A stretch of 64,000 nt of DNA from JABFSS01 sp964497975 (GCA_964497975.1 CAZCFO010000002.1:186001-250000); one strand, 5' to 3'. Shown: positions 23,556 through 31,648, counted from the stretch's first letter. Notes: generated by a model not told the origin, from the letters alone. Numbers and translations: made by a program.

Positions 23556-25651
23556 GGGGCGGGGTGAACGGTAATGGCGATGGTCTTCACATCCTGGTTT
23601 CCGAAGGAGTCGCGCAGCGTGAGCGTAACCGTGTATTCGCCGGGATCCTGGAAGACGTGGATGTAGCGTTCCTCGCTGCTTTGCCCGTGCACGATCTCCG
23701 GATCATCGTCGCGGCGAACGTCCCACAACGCGGACGTGGGCGAACCCGCGGAGCAGGACGAATCGAAGGACACTCCCTTCCCGGCATCCACGGTGAGGCG
23801 GCTCGCGGTGATGCAGGCGCTCAGCGTGGGCTTGCGGACGACGATGGTGCGTTGGACCGTGAACTCCTTGCCGGACGCGAGCACCACATGGAGCTGGATG
23901 GCGTATTCCCCCGGATTCTTGTAGGTGTGCTCCACGCGCGCGGCGCTGAGTTCCGGATTCCTGTTCGTGTTGCCCTCGTCGCCGAAGAGCCACTTGAAGC
24001 CCGCCACCGTCTGGCCGGGCGGGACGAACGTCTGCGACGCGTCAAACGTGACCGTGAGCGGCGCGACTCCGCCGTCGGGCGTCATGAGAATGGTGGGCTC
24101 CGCCGAGGGGGGCTTCACCTCGATCGGGAGAGACATGCGCATGCTTTTGCCCTCCGCACCCTCCGCCATGAGCATGACGGTATACGTGCCCTCGGTGCGG
24201 AGGATGCCCGTCAGGCTGGCGTCGCGCGCGTCGAAGTCCGTCCCCTCCGGCAGTTCCCAGGAGAACCGCACGAGCGGGGCGGAGGTTTTGGGCTTCAGAT
24301 TGATCTCCAGCGGGACTTCGCCGGTGATTTTGCCGTTCAAGACGGGCGGTGTGCCCGTGAACTGCAGATCCCGCAGCTGGAGGACCTCGGTCGCGCGGAC
24401 GATGGAGGTGAGTTCGGCGAGCTTGCCGTCGGCGGATCGCGCGCGGACGACGACCGGGTAAATGCCGGCGCTGTCGAACTCATGAGACTGGCGAAGCAGG
24501 GCCGCCCCCCTGTCCTCCTTGCCGTCGCCGAAGGTCCACGACACCTCGCTGAGCTTTTCCGCGGTCTGCAGGCGGAAAATGACGCCGAAAGGGGCGGGTC
24601 CCACAAGCGTCTTGGGTTCGGTGATGAGCGTGATGGGAAACGGCAGCGGCGGCGGCTCTTCCACCACGACGGTCTTCTTGTACGTCACCTGCGACTTGTT
24701 GACCAGTTGCATGACTGCCGTGACCGGATATTCACCCACGGCGTAATACGTGTAGGCGATATCGGGTTTGGTGGTCGTCTGCGCAGGATTGCCGTCGCCA
24801 AAATCCCACTGCACCTGGCTGATGGCCTTGGGATCGGCGACCAGAGTCGCCACGCTGAATTTCACCGGTTTTTCGACGATGGGCTGCGCGGGGATGACCG
24901 AAAACACCTCCTGGGGGATCACGACGCTCCTCGTGGAACGTCGGAAATTGGATCCACCCAGCATGATGCGCACCGCCGCGGGATACACGCCCTGCCGCTG
25001 ATAAACGACCGTCGTCGTGGGTACCACGGTCTCATCGTTGACCTTGCCGTCGCCGTCCGTGTCCCACTGGTATTTGACCGGACGCATGCCGAGGTTTTTG
25101 AGGATGGTGGTCGCCCGCTCCGCGCTGAGCGTCACGGCGACGGGCGCGACGAATTCGGCGGCCGTCTTCGGCGCGACGATGTCGAGCGGCAGCGAGGGCT
25201 CCCGGATGATCAGGATGGGCGTCGCCACGGCAAGCGCCAGGCCCGGCAGGAGCACGGCAATCAGCTTGAGGAGGCTTTGGCGCCTGATGGCGATGGAGCT
25301 GGTGGACGCCGAAATCCGGCGCAGCAGCAGCAAGCCGATCCCCAGGATGCCGGCGATGCCGGCAATCGACACGGGCAGCGCGATCCGCACGAGGGATTTT
25401 CCGTCGCCGGTCGGGCTGGGAAGAATCACGAGCAGCGTGAGGCACCAGAAGATGAACAGCAGGTAACATGCGCACGCGAGCATGACCAGCTGGCGCTTGA
25501 CGCGCTGCACCTGGGGCGCAAGAACGGGCTTCCCGGAAACGGGCGCGGGCGCCGGTCGCGCGAGCCCGTCAACGGCCGCCGGCTGCGGCGCGGGAGTCTG
25601 CCCCCCGGCGGGAGGAAAGGACTGCGGCGGAGGCGGGAGGGAGTCAACCAT
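23552..25651 (-). CDS. Membrane-anchored PKD-repeat protein
   Basis: The 699-aa protein begins with a Pro-rich cytoplasmic segment, then three membrane helices (about residues 52-76, 90-110 and 130-150), and continues outside with at least four PKD-type beta domains. These show the recurring WDFGDGNPAQTTTKPDIAYTY, WTFGDGKEDRG, FKWLFGDEGNTN and VEHTYKNPGEYAI patterns. PKD domains mediate protein or carbohydrate contacts on the surface. It follows a lipoprotein gene with a five-base gap and is followed by a coupled microprotein, so the three form an operon. Confidence 0.85.
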   Translation of the reverse strand: MVDSLPPPPQSFPPAGGQTPAPQPAAVDGLARPAPAPVSGKPVLAPQVQRVKRQLVMLACACYLLFIFWCLTLLVILPSPTGDGKSLVRIALPVSIAGIAGILGIGLLLLRRISASTSSIAIRRQSLLKLIAVLLPGLALAVATPILIIREPSLPLDIVAPKTAAEFVAPVAVTLSAERATTILKNLGMRPVKYQWDTDGDGKVNDETVVPTTTVVYQRQGVYPAAVRIMLGGSNFRRSTRSVVIPQEVFSVIPAQPIVEKPVKFSVATLVADPKAISQVQWDFGDGNPAQTTTKPDIAYTYYAVGEYPVTAVMQLVNKSQVTYKKTVVVEEPPPLPFPITLITEPKTLVGPAPFGVIFRLQTAEKLSEVSWTFGDGKEDRGAALLRQSHEFDSAGIYPVVVRARSADGKLAELTSIVRATEVLQLRDLQFTGTPPVLNGKITGEVPLEINLKPKTSAPLVRFSWELPEGTDFDARDASLTGILRTEGTYTVMLMAEGAEGKSMRMSLPIEVKPPSAEPTILMTPDGGVAPLTVTFDASQTFVPPGQTVAGFKWLFGDEGNTNRNPELSAARVEHTYKNPGEYAIQLHVVLASGKEFTVQRTIVVRKPTLSACITASRLTVDAGKGVSFDSSCSAGSPTSALWDVRRDDDPEIVHGQSSEERYIHVFQDPGEYTVTLTLRDSFGNQDVKTIAITVHPAP

Positions 25652-25656
25652 GGAGA

Positions 25657-26547
25657 TCAGCGGGAGAGCGCACCGGATGCGGTGGCGGGAAGCAGCGCGC
25701 GAAGAATATCCTCGCGGCGGAAGGTGCCGAAATCCGTGGGGATCGCGACCGGCGGGACCGCATTATGACTGGAGAGGTCGGCGCGGAAGGAAAAGCGCAG
25801 ACGCGAGGGGCTGTCCTTCGCCGTGACGGTCCACGACAGCCGGTGAATGAAGAACGTCCCGGTATCGATCCACAGTTCCCCCGTGGCGTCGTACTGCAGA
25901 AGCTCCCCACGGGCTTTTACTGCATCAAACGGCCTCCCCTGCTCCTCCGCGGATGTCTTCATGAGGGCGGCGAGACGGTCCGGGTCCACCGAAACCGTGT
26001 AGTGGTACGCATCGCTGCCGTTGACGCGCTCAAGCCCGTGGTCCGTCACCACTTTCACGACTGCCGCTTGCGCGCGCAGGAACGCGGGATCCGGCGTGAG
26101 CTGCTGGGCAGGCAAGGGGCTGTCGCCCTGCGGGATCTTCCACCAGGTTCCCAGCAGGTTCTGGGCGGCCCCTCCCAGGTCGGGCACGGGAACCATGCTG
26201 AGCGACCGGAGTTTGACGTAGACGTCCTGCTGCTCACTCACCACGTCCGCACTCACGGAAGCAACGGTCTTCTGGCCGGAACGGTCCATCGTTCCCTGCG
26301 CGGAGAGAACAAACGCGGCTTCGCGGCCGCCGTGCGCCAGAGAACCCTTCAGCGTCGCGTTGCCGTCGGCCTGAAAAGCCGCGTTGCGGACGGAAATCGC
26401 AAGCGCCACGCCATACTCCGCGGACTCCAGCTGGCCGCTGGCCAGCGTCGCGCGGCGCAGCACCTCGTCCGGCGAAAATTCCCCCTGCCTCCGGCAGGCG
26501 GAGAGAGCGAGAATGCCGAGGAGGGAAAGCACTGCCAACCGGCGCAT
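25657..26547 (-). CDS. Lipoprotein of unknown function, 296 aa
   Basis: The signal ends in LALSAC, a lipobox, so the protein should be lipidated by Lgt and held on the membrane. The mature part alternates strands and helices, with features such as YVKLRSLSMVP, AYHYTVSVDPDRLAAL and TGELWIDTGTFFIHRLSW. That pattern resembles LolA/LppX-like half-barrels that bind lipids, but the similarity is weak and I do not assign a function. The start at 26547 gives a compact signal; TACACT and TACACG lie 11 and 6 bases upstream. It leads the PKD operon. Confidence 0.7.
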   Translation of the reverse strand: MRRLAVLSLLGILALSACRRQGEFSPDEVLRRATLASGQLESAEYGVALAISVRNAAFQADGNATLKGSLAHGGREAAFVLSAQGTMDRSGQKTVASVSADVVSEQQDVYVKLRSLSMVPVPDLGGAAQNLLGTWWKIPQGDSPLPAQQLTPDPAFLRAQAAVVKVVTDHGLERVNGSDAYHYTVSVDPDRLAALMKTSAEEQGRPFDAVKARGELLQYDATGELWIDTGTFFIHRLSWTVTAKDSPSRLRFSFRADLSSHNAVPPVAIPTDFGTFRREDILRALLPATASGALSR

Positions 26548-26611
26548 GGTTGGCGTGTAGTGTACCCAAAACCGGTTCAACTCCCAATTGCCAATCCGCC
26601 GGATTGCGTAT

Positions 26612-27532
26612 TCACCGTGCCGCCGGACCCGTCACGATGTCCGACGGCTCTTCGACCGTCAGGATAACCGTCTTGCGGCGGCTTGCCCGGATATCGGCCC
26701 GGACCTGCAGCAGGCGGACTTCGTTTCTGCGGATCAGAAGCGGCGGATCGACGACCAGCCGCACGCTGTCGCCGTCGAGAGAAGGCACCGTTGCGGAGAG
26801 ACGCGTGTGGCCGCTCGTCTCGAGAAACAGGTTCTGGACGTCGTCGTTGAGGGCCGTTCCGTCGTTGGTGAAGGTGATCGACGTCAGGTGGAGATCGTTG
26901 CGCGCATCGCCGCGGATCCGCAGCCGCGCGGCGGTCCTCGCCGATCCGTATGTGAGCGCCTGGGGGAGCGGCAGCAGTTCGGAGGATACCAAGCCTGCCG
27001 GCTGGCCCACGGGAACGGTGACCGCGATGCCCGCGGGATTGATGAGCACGCGGACGGGAGGATCGGTCACCACGTCGCCGTCGGACTCGATGACCAGCTG
27101 GTGCTCGCCCGCAGCCGAGGCGCTGGGACTGAAGTCCGCAAGGATGTCGATGGCCTCGGTCGCGCAGGCCTTCACCGCGAACCCGCGGAACTGCAGGCGT
27201 CCGATCCCCTGCTTGTCGGTGAGCGGAACGCTGCGCGTGAGCCGCATGCCGGACTTCTGGGCATAGATGCGTTCAATATCGCGCGGATTACCGAGGCCCT
27301 TGTGCCGGAAGGCGATGGACGCCACCGACACGTCGCGCGTGCACGAGGCGGTCAGGCGGACCGTCAGCATGGGCACCCGGCTTGCGCCGAGCGCGACGGA
27401 AGCGGACGGGCGCGGCAGGGCCTGGACGGTCAGGGTGTTTCCGTCGTCCGCGGCCGCGGCCGCGCCGAAGGACGGCGTCGATCCGAGCAGGAGGACGGCG
27501 AGGACGAGAACGCGAAGATTCTTCAGATGCAT
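26612..27532 (-). CDS. Secreted beta-rich protein of unknown function
   Basis: The 306 aa start with a signal peptide (MHLKNLRVLVLAVLLLGS, cleavage near FGAAA) and continue with alternating short strands rich in Val, Thr, Leu and Arg. Two halves show a similar pattern, VSVASIAFRHKGLGNPRDIERIYA and LHLTSITFTNDGTALNDDVQNLFLE, so it looks like a tandem duplication of one beta domain. This is related in style to surface beta-sandwich proteins; I do not recognise a family. TATACT ends seven bases before the ATG at 27532. Confidence 0.7.
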   Translation of the reverse strand: MHLKNLRVLVLAVLLLGSTPSFGAAAAADDGNTLTVQALPRPSASVALGASRVPMLTVRLTASCTRDVSVASIAFRHKGLGNPRDIERIYAQKSGMRLTRSVPLTDKQGIGRLQFRGFAVKACATEAIDILADFSPSASAAGEHQLVIESDGDVVTDPPVRVLINPAGIAVTVPVGQPAGLVSSELLPLPQALTYGSARTAARLRIRGDARNDLHLTSITFTNDGTALNDDVQNLFLETSGHTRLSATVPSLDGDSVRLVVDPPLLIRRNEVRLLQVRADIRASRRKTVILTVEEPSDIVTGPAAR

Positions 27533-27587
27533 GGGACCCAGTATACGCCGATTTTTTCCGCAACAAGTTTTCTTCGGGGATTCCCGG

Positions 27588-28457
27588 TCACCAGCCGCCG
27601 CTCGATCCCCCTCCGCCGGATGATCCGCCACCGAATCCCCCGAATCCCCCGCCTCCTCCTCCATGACCGCCGCCGAACCCGCCTCCCCAGAATCCACCGC
27701 CCCGCCCCCGGCGGAACGACTGCGGGTGCTTGGACGCGATGTAATCGAACAAGAGGCCGAGGAGCACGAGGACGGGAATGGACAGCCACCACGCGAAAGC
27801 CACGGCCAGGATCACGCCGAACACCCCCCCGAGCACGCCGCCCAGCCACCACGATTTGCTGCGCCCCAGCCACGCGCCGAAAATATTGAGGAACAGGAAG
27901 CCGAAGAAGAACAGAAACGGGAGAAAGCCTCCGTCACTTTCTTCCTCCGTGTAGCGCTCCGCCGTGTATTCGCCCGCGACGTGCTTGCGCAGCGCGTCGA
28001 TGCCCGCCGCGATGCCGCTGTAATAGTCGGCGTTGCGGAAGTGCGGAGCGATGTCGTTGTCGATGATACCCTTCGCGACCAGGTCCGGAACCGCCCCCTC
28101 CAGGCCGTACCCGGTTTCGATGCGCATCTTCCTCTCCGCGGTGACGACCAGCAGCAGGATGCCGTTGTTCTTCTTTTCGTCACCGATGCCCCAGGTGCGG
28201 AACACCGTGTTAGCCGTTTCCTCCAGATCATCTCCTTCCAAGGACTCAATCACGAGGACGGCGATTTCGTTGGAAGTCGTCGCGCGTTCTTCCGTCAACG
28301 TGGCCTCGATGCTTGCCTCCTGATCGGCGCTGAGGACCGGCGTCGTCTGGGTGTAGAAACCGTCATTGGGCGGTACCTCGAATGCCTGTGCCGCCATTGG
28401 CAGCACACCGGAAAGAAGGAGAATGAATGCCGGAAGAAGAATCCTGTACGAGCGCAT
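27588..28457 (-). CDS. TPM-domain (YgcG-like) membrane protein
   Basis: After a signal peptide (to about residue 25) comes a TPM domain (about 40-165) with TSNEIAVLVIESLEGDD, NTVFRTWGIGDEKKNNGILLLV, RKMRIETGYGLEG and a DYYSGIAAGIDAL end. Two or three membrane helices follow and the last 40 residues are a Gly/Ser-rich tail ending GSSGGW. TPM proteins are often paired with LemA, as here (24 bases downstream of lemA on the same strand). Their role is unsettled; a link to envelope or metal-centre maintenance has been proposed for relatives. Confidence 0.88.
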   Translation of the reverse strand: MRSYRILLPAFILLLSGVLPMAAQAFEVPPNDGFYTQTTPVLSADQEASIEATLTEERATTSNEIAVLVIESLEGDDLEETANTVFRTWGIGDEKKNNGILLLVVTAERKMRIETGYGLEGAVPDLVAKGIIDNDIAPHFRNADYYSGIAAGIDALRKHVAGEYTAERYTEEESDGGFLPFLFFFGFLFLNIFGAWLGRSKSWWLGGVLGGVFGVILAVAFAWWLSIPVLVLLGLLFDYIASKHPQSFRRGRGGGFWGGGFGGGHGGGGGGFGGFGGGSSGGGGSSGGW

Positions 28458-28481
28458 AACCGGGAGGAAACAATCGCGTGC

Positions 28482-29042
28482 TCAGAAGTTCACCGCGGGC
28501 GCATTCTCGGCTCCCGGAGTGCTCTCGAACATCTTCTCAGGCCCGAAGCCGAACATGCCGGCGAGGATGTTACGCGGGAAGCGCAGGACGAGGACGTTGT
28601 ACGACTGGACCGCGGTGTTGTAATCGCGCCGCGCGGTGGCGATGCGGTTCTCGGTGCCCTCCAGCTGCGTCATGAAGTCGCGGAAGGCCTGCGTCGCCTG
28701 CAGCTGCGGGTAGCCTTCGACTGTGACGAGCAGCCGGCTGAGCGCGGAATCGAAACCCGAGGCGGCGGCGACTTTCTCGTCGCGTGTCCCGGCGCTCTGC
28801 CACTGCGAGCGGGCGGCCGTGACGGCGGTGAAGGTCTCCTGCTCAAAGTCCGCGGCGCCTTTGACGGTGTTCACGAGGTTGGGAATCAAATCGAACCGAC
28901 GCTGGTATTGCGTCTCCACCTGCGCCCATGCGCCCTCGACGCCCGCCTTGGCGCTGATGAGTCCGTTGTACCCGCTCCAGGCCCAGAGGCCGAGAACCAC
29001 GACGATGCCCAGTACGGCGATGAGACCTTTGGAGAGACGCAT
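28482..29042 (-). CDS. lemA: LemA family protein
   Basis: The 186-aa protein has one N-terminal membrane helix (LIAVLGIVVVLGLWAW), then the family hallmark YNGLISAKAGVEGAWAQVETQYQRRFDLIPNLVNTV and FRDFMTQLEGTENRIATARRDYNTAVQSYN in a helical domain. LemA proteins are membrane-bound with a cytoplasmic N-terminus; function unknown. The ATG at 29042 is chosen because it places the membrane helix at the usual distance. It forms an operon with the TPM gene. Confidence 0.94.
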   Translation of the reverse strand: MRLSKGLIAVLGIVVVLGLWAWSGYNGLISAKAGVEGAWAQVETQYQRRFDLIPNLVNTVKGAADFEQETFTAVTAARSQWQSAGTRDEKVAAASGFDSALSRLLVTVEGYPQLQATQAFRDFMTQLEGTENRIATARRDYNTAVQSYNVLVLRFPRNILAGMFGFGPEKMFESTPGAENAPAVNF

Positions 29043-29119
29043 AAAAAATCTGAGGGAAGGTGCCGCAAGAATACAGGACAATTGAAGCCGCGACGGAAAA
29101 ATCCGTGGTTTCCGCTCTG

Positions 29120-29527
29120 CTACCAGTAAATGGTCAGCACCGTGGCGATCACGAGCATGTTGACCAGGTCAAAGGCCGAGTTGATGAGCAGGAGAGGCAC
29201 CGGCTTCTTGGCGAAGAGGTGGTGCATCAGGCCCGGGAGGAAGTTGAAGGCGATCCAGAGCAGGATGGCCAGACCCAGGTTCACGGGGAGCGACTTGGAT
29301 CCCATGATCCCGATGAAGAGCCACAGCGTGGCTGCGGTGACGACGGCCGACACGATGCTCGCCGCGTACGCGATGCCGCCGGGCCCCTTCTTCATCATCT
29401 GCGGCGTGATCTTGTTCATCGCCATCCACGGCTTTCCGAAAAACGAGTGGTTGTACCACATCGCGCCGAGCGGGATCGTGAGGACCGCTGCGACGAGAAC
29501 CGGGACGTACTGGACGGCGATGTTCAT
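29120..29527 (-). CDS. DUF1761 membrane protein
   Basis: The 135-aa protein has four membrane helices. The first loop carries GAMWYNHSFFGKPWMAM, the DUF1761 signature, and the last pair has NFLPGLMHHLFAKKPVPLLLINSAFDL. DUF1761 proteins are small membrane proteins of unknown role. The start at 29527 matches the family N-terminus. Confidence 0.85.
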   Translation of the reverse strand: MNIAVQYVPVLVAAVLTIPLGAMWYNHSFFGKPWMAMNKITPQMMKKGPGGIAYAASIVSAVVTAATLWLFIGIMGSKSLPVNLGLAILLWIAFNFLPGLMHHLFAKKPVPLLLINSAFDLVNMLVIATVLTIYW

Positions 29528-29911
29528 AAAATGGTGAGAGAAAGTACGGCTAAACAGTCCCACCCTAAGGAAGCGTCCTGAGCAATGCAATGGACGGAAT
29601 GGGAAGGAATGCGTGCAATGGGGTCTTTGACGATGTTTATCATGATTGACCGTTGTCTATCGCACGAGAATACTTTTTACAGTGTCAACTCCTCAGATTC
29701 CGTTCCTTTTGTGAGGACTTCCTTCCATGAAGCCCATCAAGCTTTTGGATTTTTGTTAGCACCGAGAAGCGGCTCTCGCCTACGCGCTTTCCCGACGGTT
29801 CAAACCCTTCACCGACTGCACGAAGAAATGGAAGAAGTTGAACGGCTTCTGTTCGCTCCAGAAGACATTGAAGAAAAATGCAGAGCTACCCGACTTCTTC
29901 TCTCCATGACT
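29528..29911 (+). other. Unassigned stretch with a strong promoter
   Basis: TTGACC (29646-29651) and AATACT (29669-29674) are separated by 17 bases and a GTG lies seven bases further on, but that frame reads only ten codons to a TGA. The next in-frame segments (ATG at 29727 and beyond) are broken by TAG. Another forward frame is open for over 190 codons but its second half is antisense to the better supported gene at 29912-30172. It could be a small RNA, a decayed gene or a very short leader. Confidence 0.35.
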
Positions 29912-30172
29912 TCACTCCTGTGGCTGGCTGTACTTCGCTACAACTGCAGCCACCTGCCCCTCGCCATCGGCAAGAACCGCCGCGTATCCCATCCGAAAAT
30001 TTTTAATGCAAATCTCGCGTGTACCCACGTCGAGGCCAGAGAGCCATACTGCAAACTCTTCCTGATTGTATGGAGGAAACGGGGTAGTCCTTCCTGCCGA
30101 CATATCTTTCATGAACCGCACGTACGATTCATACAAATCACCAACTGCTTCGCTCTGTTGTACTCCTGGCAT
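29912..30172 (-). CDS. Unknown 86-aa protein
   Basis: I do not recognise it. The protein is soluble, mixed helical, with YESYVRFMKDMSAG, FPPYNQEEFAVWLSGLD and a C-terminal YAAVLADGEGQVAAVVAKY. Expression is supported by a strong promoter on the same strand, TTGGTG-N17-TAAGAT at 30179-30207, whose -10 ends six bases before the ATG. The gene is somewhat AT-rich, like the surrounding 29.6-30.3 kb segment, which may be more recently acquired. Confidence 0.6.
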   Translation of the reverse strand: MPGVQQSEAVGDLYESYVRFMKDMSAGRTTPFPPYNQEEFAVWLSGLDVGTREICIKNFRMGYAAVLADGEGQVAAVVAKYSQPQE

Positions 30173-30178
30173 GACGGA

Positions 30179-30207
30179 ATCTTACCTCTACATCTCCCTA
30201 TCACCAA
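30179..30207 (-). promoter_or_regulatory. Promoter TTGGTG-N17-TAAGAT
   Basis: Good -35 and -10 at ideal spacing on the minus strand; the -10 ends six bases before the ATG at 30172, predicting a leaderless transcript. Confidence 0.65.
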
Positions 30208-30360
30208 CCAAATCGCGAAAAGCATAAAGTTCCACGGCAAAATCCCCACCCACACGCTCTCCTCCTCTTCCACCGCACCCCATTCTTAATGACTCATGCC
30301 GCTTCAGAAAGAAAATAGCACCCGTACGTAAACGGTAGGGCTTGGGGCAAAAGATGACGA

Positions 30361-30380
30361 TGGTCGGGACGAGAGGACTC
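30361..30380. repeat. 20-base copy of the tRNA-Pro 3' end
   Basis: TGGTCGGGACGAGAGGACTC is identical to 30482-30501, the 3' end of the tRNA-Pro gene including its CCA. The copies are 101 bases apart. Such 3'-end duplications mark integration sites, but no integrase or cargo lies between them. Confidence 0.65.
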
Positions 30381-30481
30381 CCTTCGGCTCTTCCTCGCTC
30401 TGCTCGGAATGCTCAGGGTAAACTTCTCGTCCTCTCGACGCATGCAGGAAGTGACTGCTGAGCATCGTGTTTTTTTTGATC

Positions 30482-30557
30482 TGGTCGGGACGAGAGGACT
30501 CGAACCTCCGGCCTCACGGTCCCGAACCGTGCGCTCTACCAACTGAGCTACGTCCCG
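30482..30557 (-). tRNA. tRNA-Pro (CGG)
   Basis: Acceptor CGGGACG/CGTCCCG, D arm GCTC...GAGC, anticodon stem CACGG/CCGTG with loop TTCGGGA (anticodon CGG), T arm GGAGGTTCGAGTCCTC and encoded CCA. It reads CCG codons. Confidence 0.97.
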
Positions 30558-30716
30558 ATATGGTAATGATGACACAAAAAGCAATTCGATGACCCAACGG
30601 AGCGGAGCGTGTTCTGAGCCGCAGCGAAGGATCCCGATGCCGTGATGGTACAGAAAAGAAATCATCGCTCCAAATCCACATTGGCGCCAAAACATAACCA
30701 CATCCCGTCGGAGTTC

Positions 30717-30744
30717 TTGACGCTGCAAAAAAATCTCCTATTCT
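30717..30744 (+). promoter_or_regulatory. Promoter TTGACG-N16-TATTCT
   Basis: The -35 TTGACG (30717-30722) and -10 TATTCT (30739-30744) predict a start near 30751, exactly at the GTG of an isoleucine-rich leader ORF. The next annotated gene begins 139 bases further on. Confidence 0.65.
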
Positions 30745-30750
30745 TCGCGC

Positions 30751-30807
30751 GTGCAGCCCCGCCTGACCATTATCCGGGCGATTATCATCCACCCGCGCAT
30801 CGCGTGA
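30751..30807 (+). CDS. Isoleucine-rich 18-codon leader peptide (candidate)
   Basis: GTG at 30751, seven bases after the -10 box, opens MQPRLTIIRAIIIHPRIA and ends in TGA. Six of 18 residues are Ile, in runs ATT-ATC and ATT-ATC-ATC. Its stop lies in the 5' arm of the GCGTGAG/CTCACGC hairpin. The arrangement (promoter, short ORF rich in one amino acid, alternative hairpins, U-rich tract, gene) is that of a ribosome-mediated attenuator. The downstream gene is not recognisably an isoleucine gene, so the regulatory logic is open. Confidence 0.45.
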   Translation: MQPRLTIIRAIIIHPRIA

Positions 30808-30865
30808 GGGCTTAGCTGCACAGCAGAACTTTTCGCTCCTCTCACGCAGACGGGGCGTTTTCTTT
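30802..30865 (+). promoter_or_regulatory. Structured leader / possible attenuator
   Basis: GCGTGAGG (30802-30809) pairs with CTCTCACGC (30839-30847), enclosing CTGC-ACA-GCAG (30816-30826). Alternatively GTGCAG (30751-30756) can pair with CTGCAC (30816-30821) and GCCCCG (30756-30761) with CGGGGC (30851-30856), the latter directly before GTTTTCTTTT. Mutually exclusive foldings like these fit a transcription attenuator. Confidence 0.45.
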
Positions 30866-30889
30866 TATTTCCCCTTTTCCCCAGTAGCC

Positions 30890-31192
30890 ATGACCACCCC
30901 CGAAACAGGCATGAACGATTCCGCTTCCACCCTTCCCTCTGGAGACGGTGCTGACCGTCTGGTCTTCCTGGTGAACGACACCCTGGAAGGCCTGACCAAA
31001 CACATTCACGGACGCCATTCCCGTTCTCCCGCGATGAAACAAACGATCAGAACTCAGGCAGACACCTGCCGGGAACTCATCGACCAATTGGAGGCATTGA
31101 ATCCCTCAGTGGGAAAAGAGGCTCGCCAGCGTCTCGAAACACTCCTGAACCCCCCTGCCAACCAACCGCGTCAAAACTTATTCAAACTATAG
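30890..31192 (+). CDS. Unknown 100-aa protein behind a structured leader
   Basis: I do not recognise the product. It is soluble, largely helical and polar, with DRLVFLVNDTLEGLTKHIHG, TCRELIDQLEALNP and a Pro/Asn/Gln-rich C-terminus. There is no Shine-Dalgarno; the ATG is preceded by a pyrimidine tract (TTTTCTTTTATTTCCCCTTTTCCCC). The 139-base leader with an Ile-rich ORF suggests the gene is regulated by translation of that ORF. An AT-rich non-coding stretch follows. Confidence 0.6.
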   Translation: MTTPETGMNDSASTLPSGDGADRLVFLVNDTLEGLTKHIHGRHSRSPAMKQTIRTQADTCRELIDQLEALNPSVGKEARQRLETLLNPPANQPRQNLFKL

Positions 31193-31420
31193 TTTTAAAT
31201 AATTGGCAATTTTTCTCGATACTTGTAGTGCCATTTATTGATCAATTTTTTTATACAATGTGGTCCCCTATCACTCTCATTTTTCGCAAAATTTAGGCAC
31301 TTCCCGACGTGAATTACTGACTAAAAACTGCTTCGTACTATTAATTTGAACCGTCAATATGCTACCTAGACACACTCCCCTCCCCCTGTACACTGCCGTA
31401 CCCCTTCCCCGGGGCTTACT
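31193..31420. other. AT-rich non-coding stretch
   Basis: From 31193 to about 31360 the sequence is far richer in A+T than the rest of the window and carries no convincing frame. TATACAAT is present at 31252-31259 but lacks a -35 at proper distance. From 31370 it turns C-rich, with TACACT at 31389 and the self-complementary CCCCGGGG. Confidence 0.5.
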
Positions 31421-31537
31421 ATGGTACGCGTGAAGCAATTCACATCCTTCGCTTCACTCTCGCATGTATGGATGCATGCGCTGCTCATCACCTTCGTCAC
31501 GCTGAGCATGGTGATGAGCCTCCCGGCCCTCGGCTGA
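31421..31537 (+). CDS. Possible 38-aa membrane peptide in a hairpin-rich region
   Basis: An ATG-TGA frame encodes a basic N-terminus and a hydrophobic C-terminal helix (HALLITFVTLSMVMSLPALG), like a signal or anchor peptide. The same DNA contains three consecutive inverted repeats: GTGAAGC/GCTTCAC (31431-31457), CGCATG/CATGCG (31471-31490) and the ten-base GCTCATCACC/GGTGATGAGC (31483-31519). It could be a small membrane peptide, a structured RNA, or both. No Shine-Dalgarno is visible. Confidence 0.3.
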   Translation: MVRVKQFTSFASLSHVWMHALLITFVTLSMVMSLPALG

Positions 31538-31648
31538 GAGCAGAGTGATGCACCGCCTGTCGCACAGGTCACACACCACACCAACCCTCGTTGCGACATC
31601 CCAGATCGGTCTGCAGACCCCCTGCGGAGATCGTCGCATAGGCGCGCT

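Noticed and set aside
29711..30289. Plus-strand frame of about 190 codons
   Set aside because: Its second half is antisense to the minus-strand gene at 29912-30172, which has an ideal promoter and start spacing. The first half remains unexplained.
30751..30870. T-box or known riboswitch in the leader
   Set aside because: No T-box antiterminator motif or recognised riboswitch core was seen; the short ORF plus hairpins fits attenuation better.
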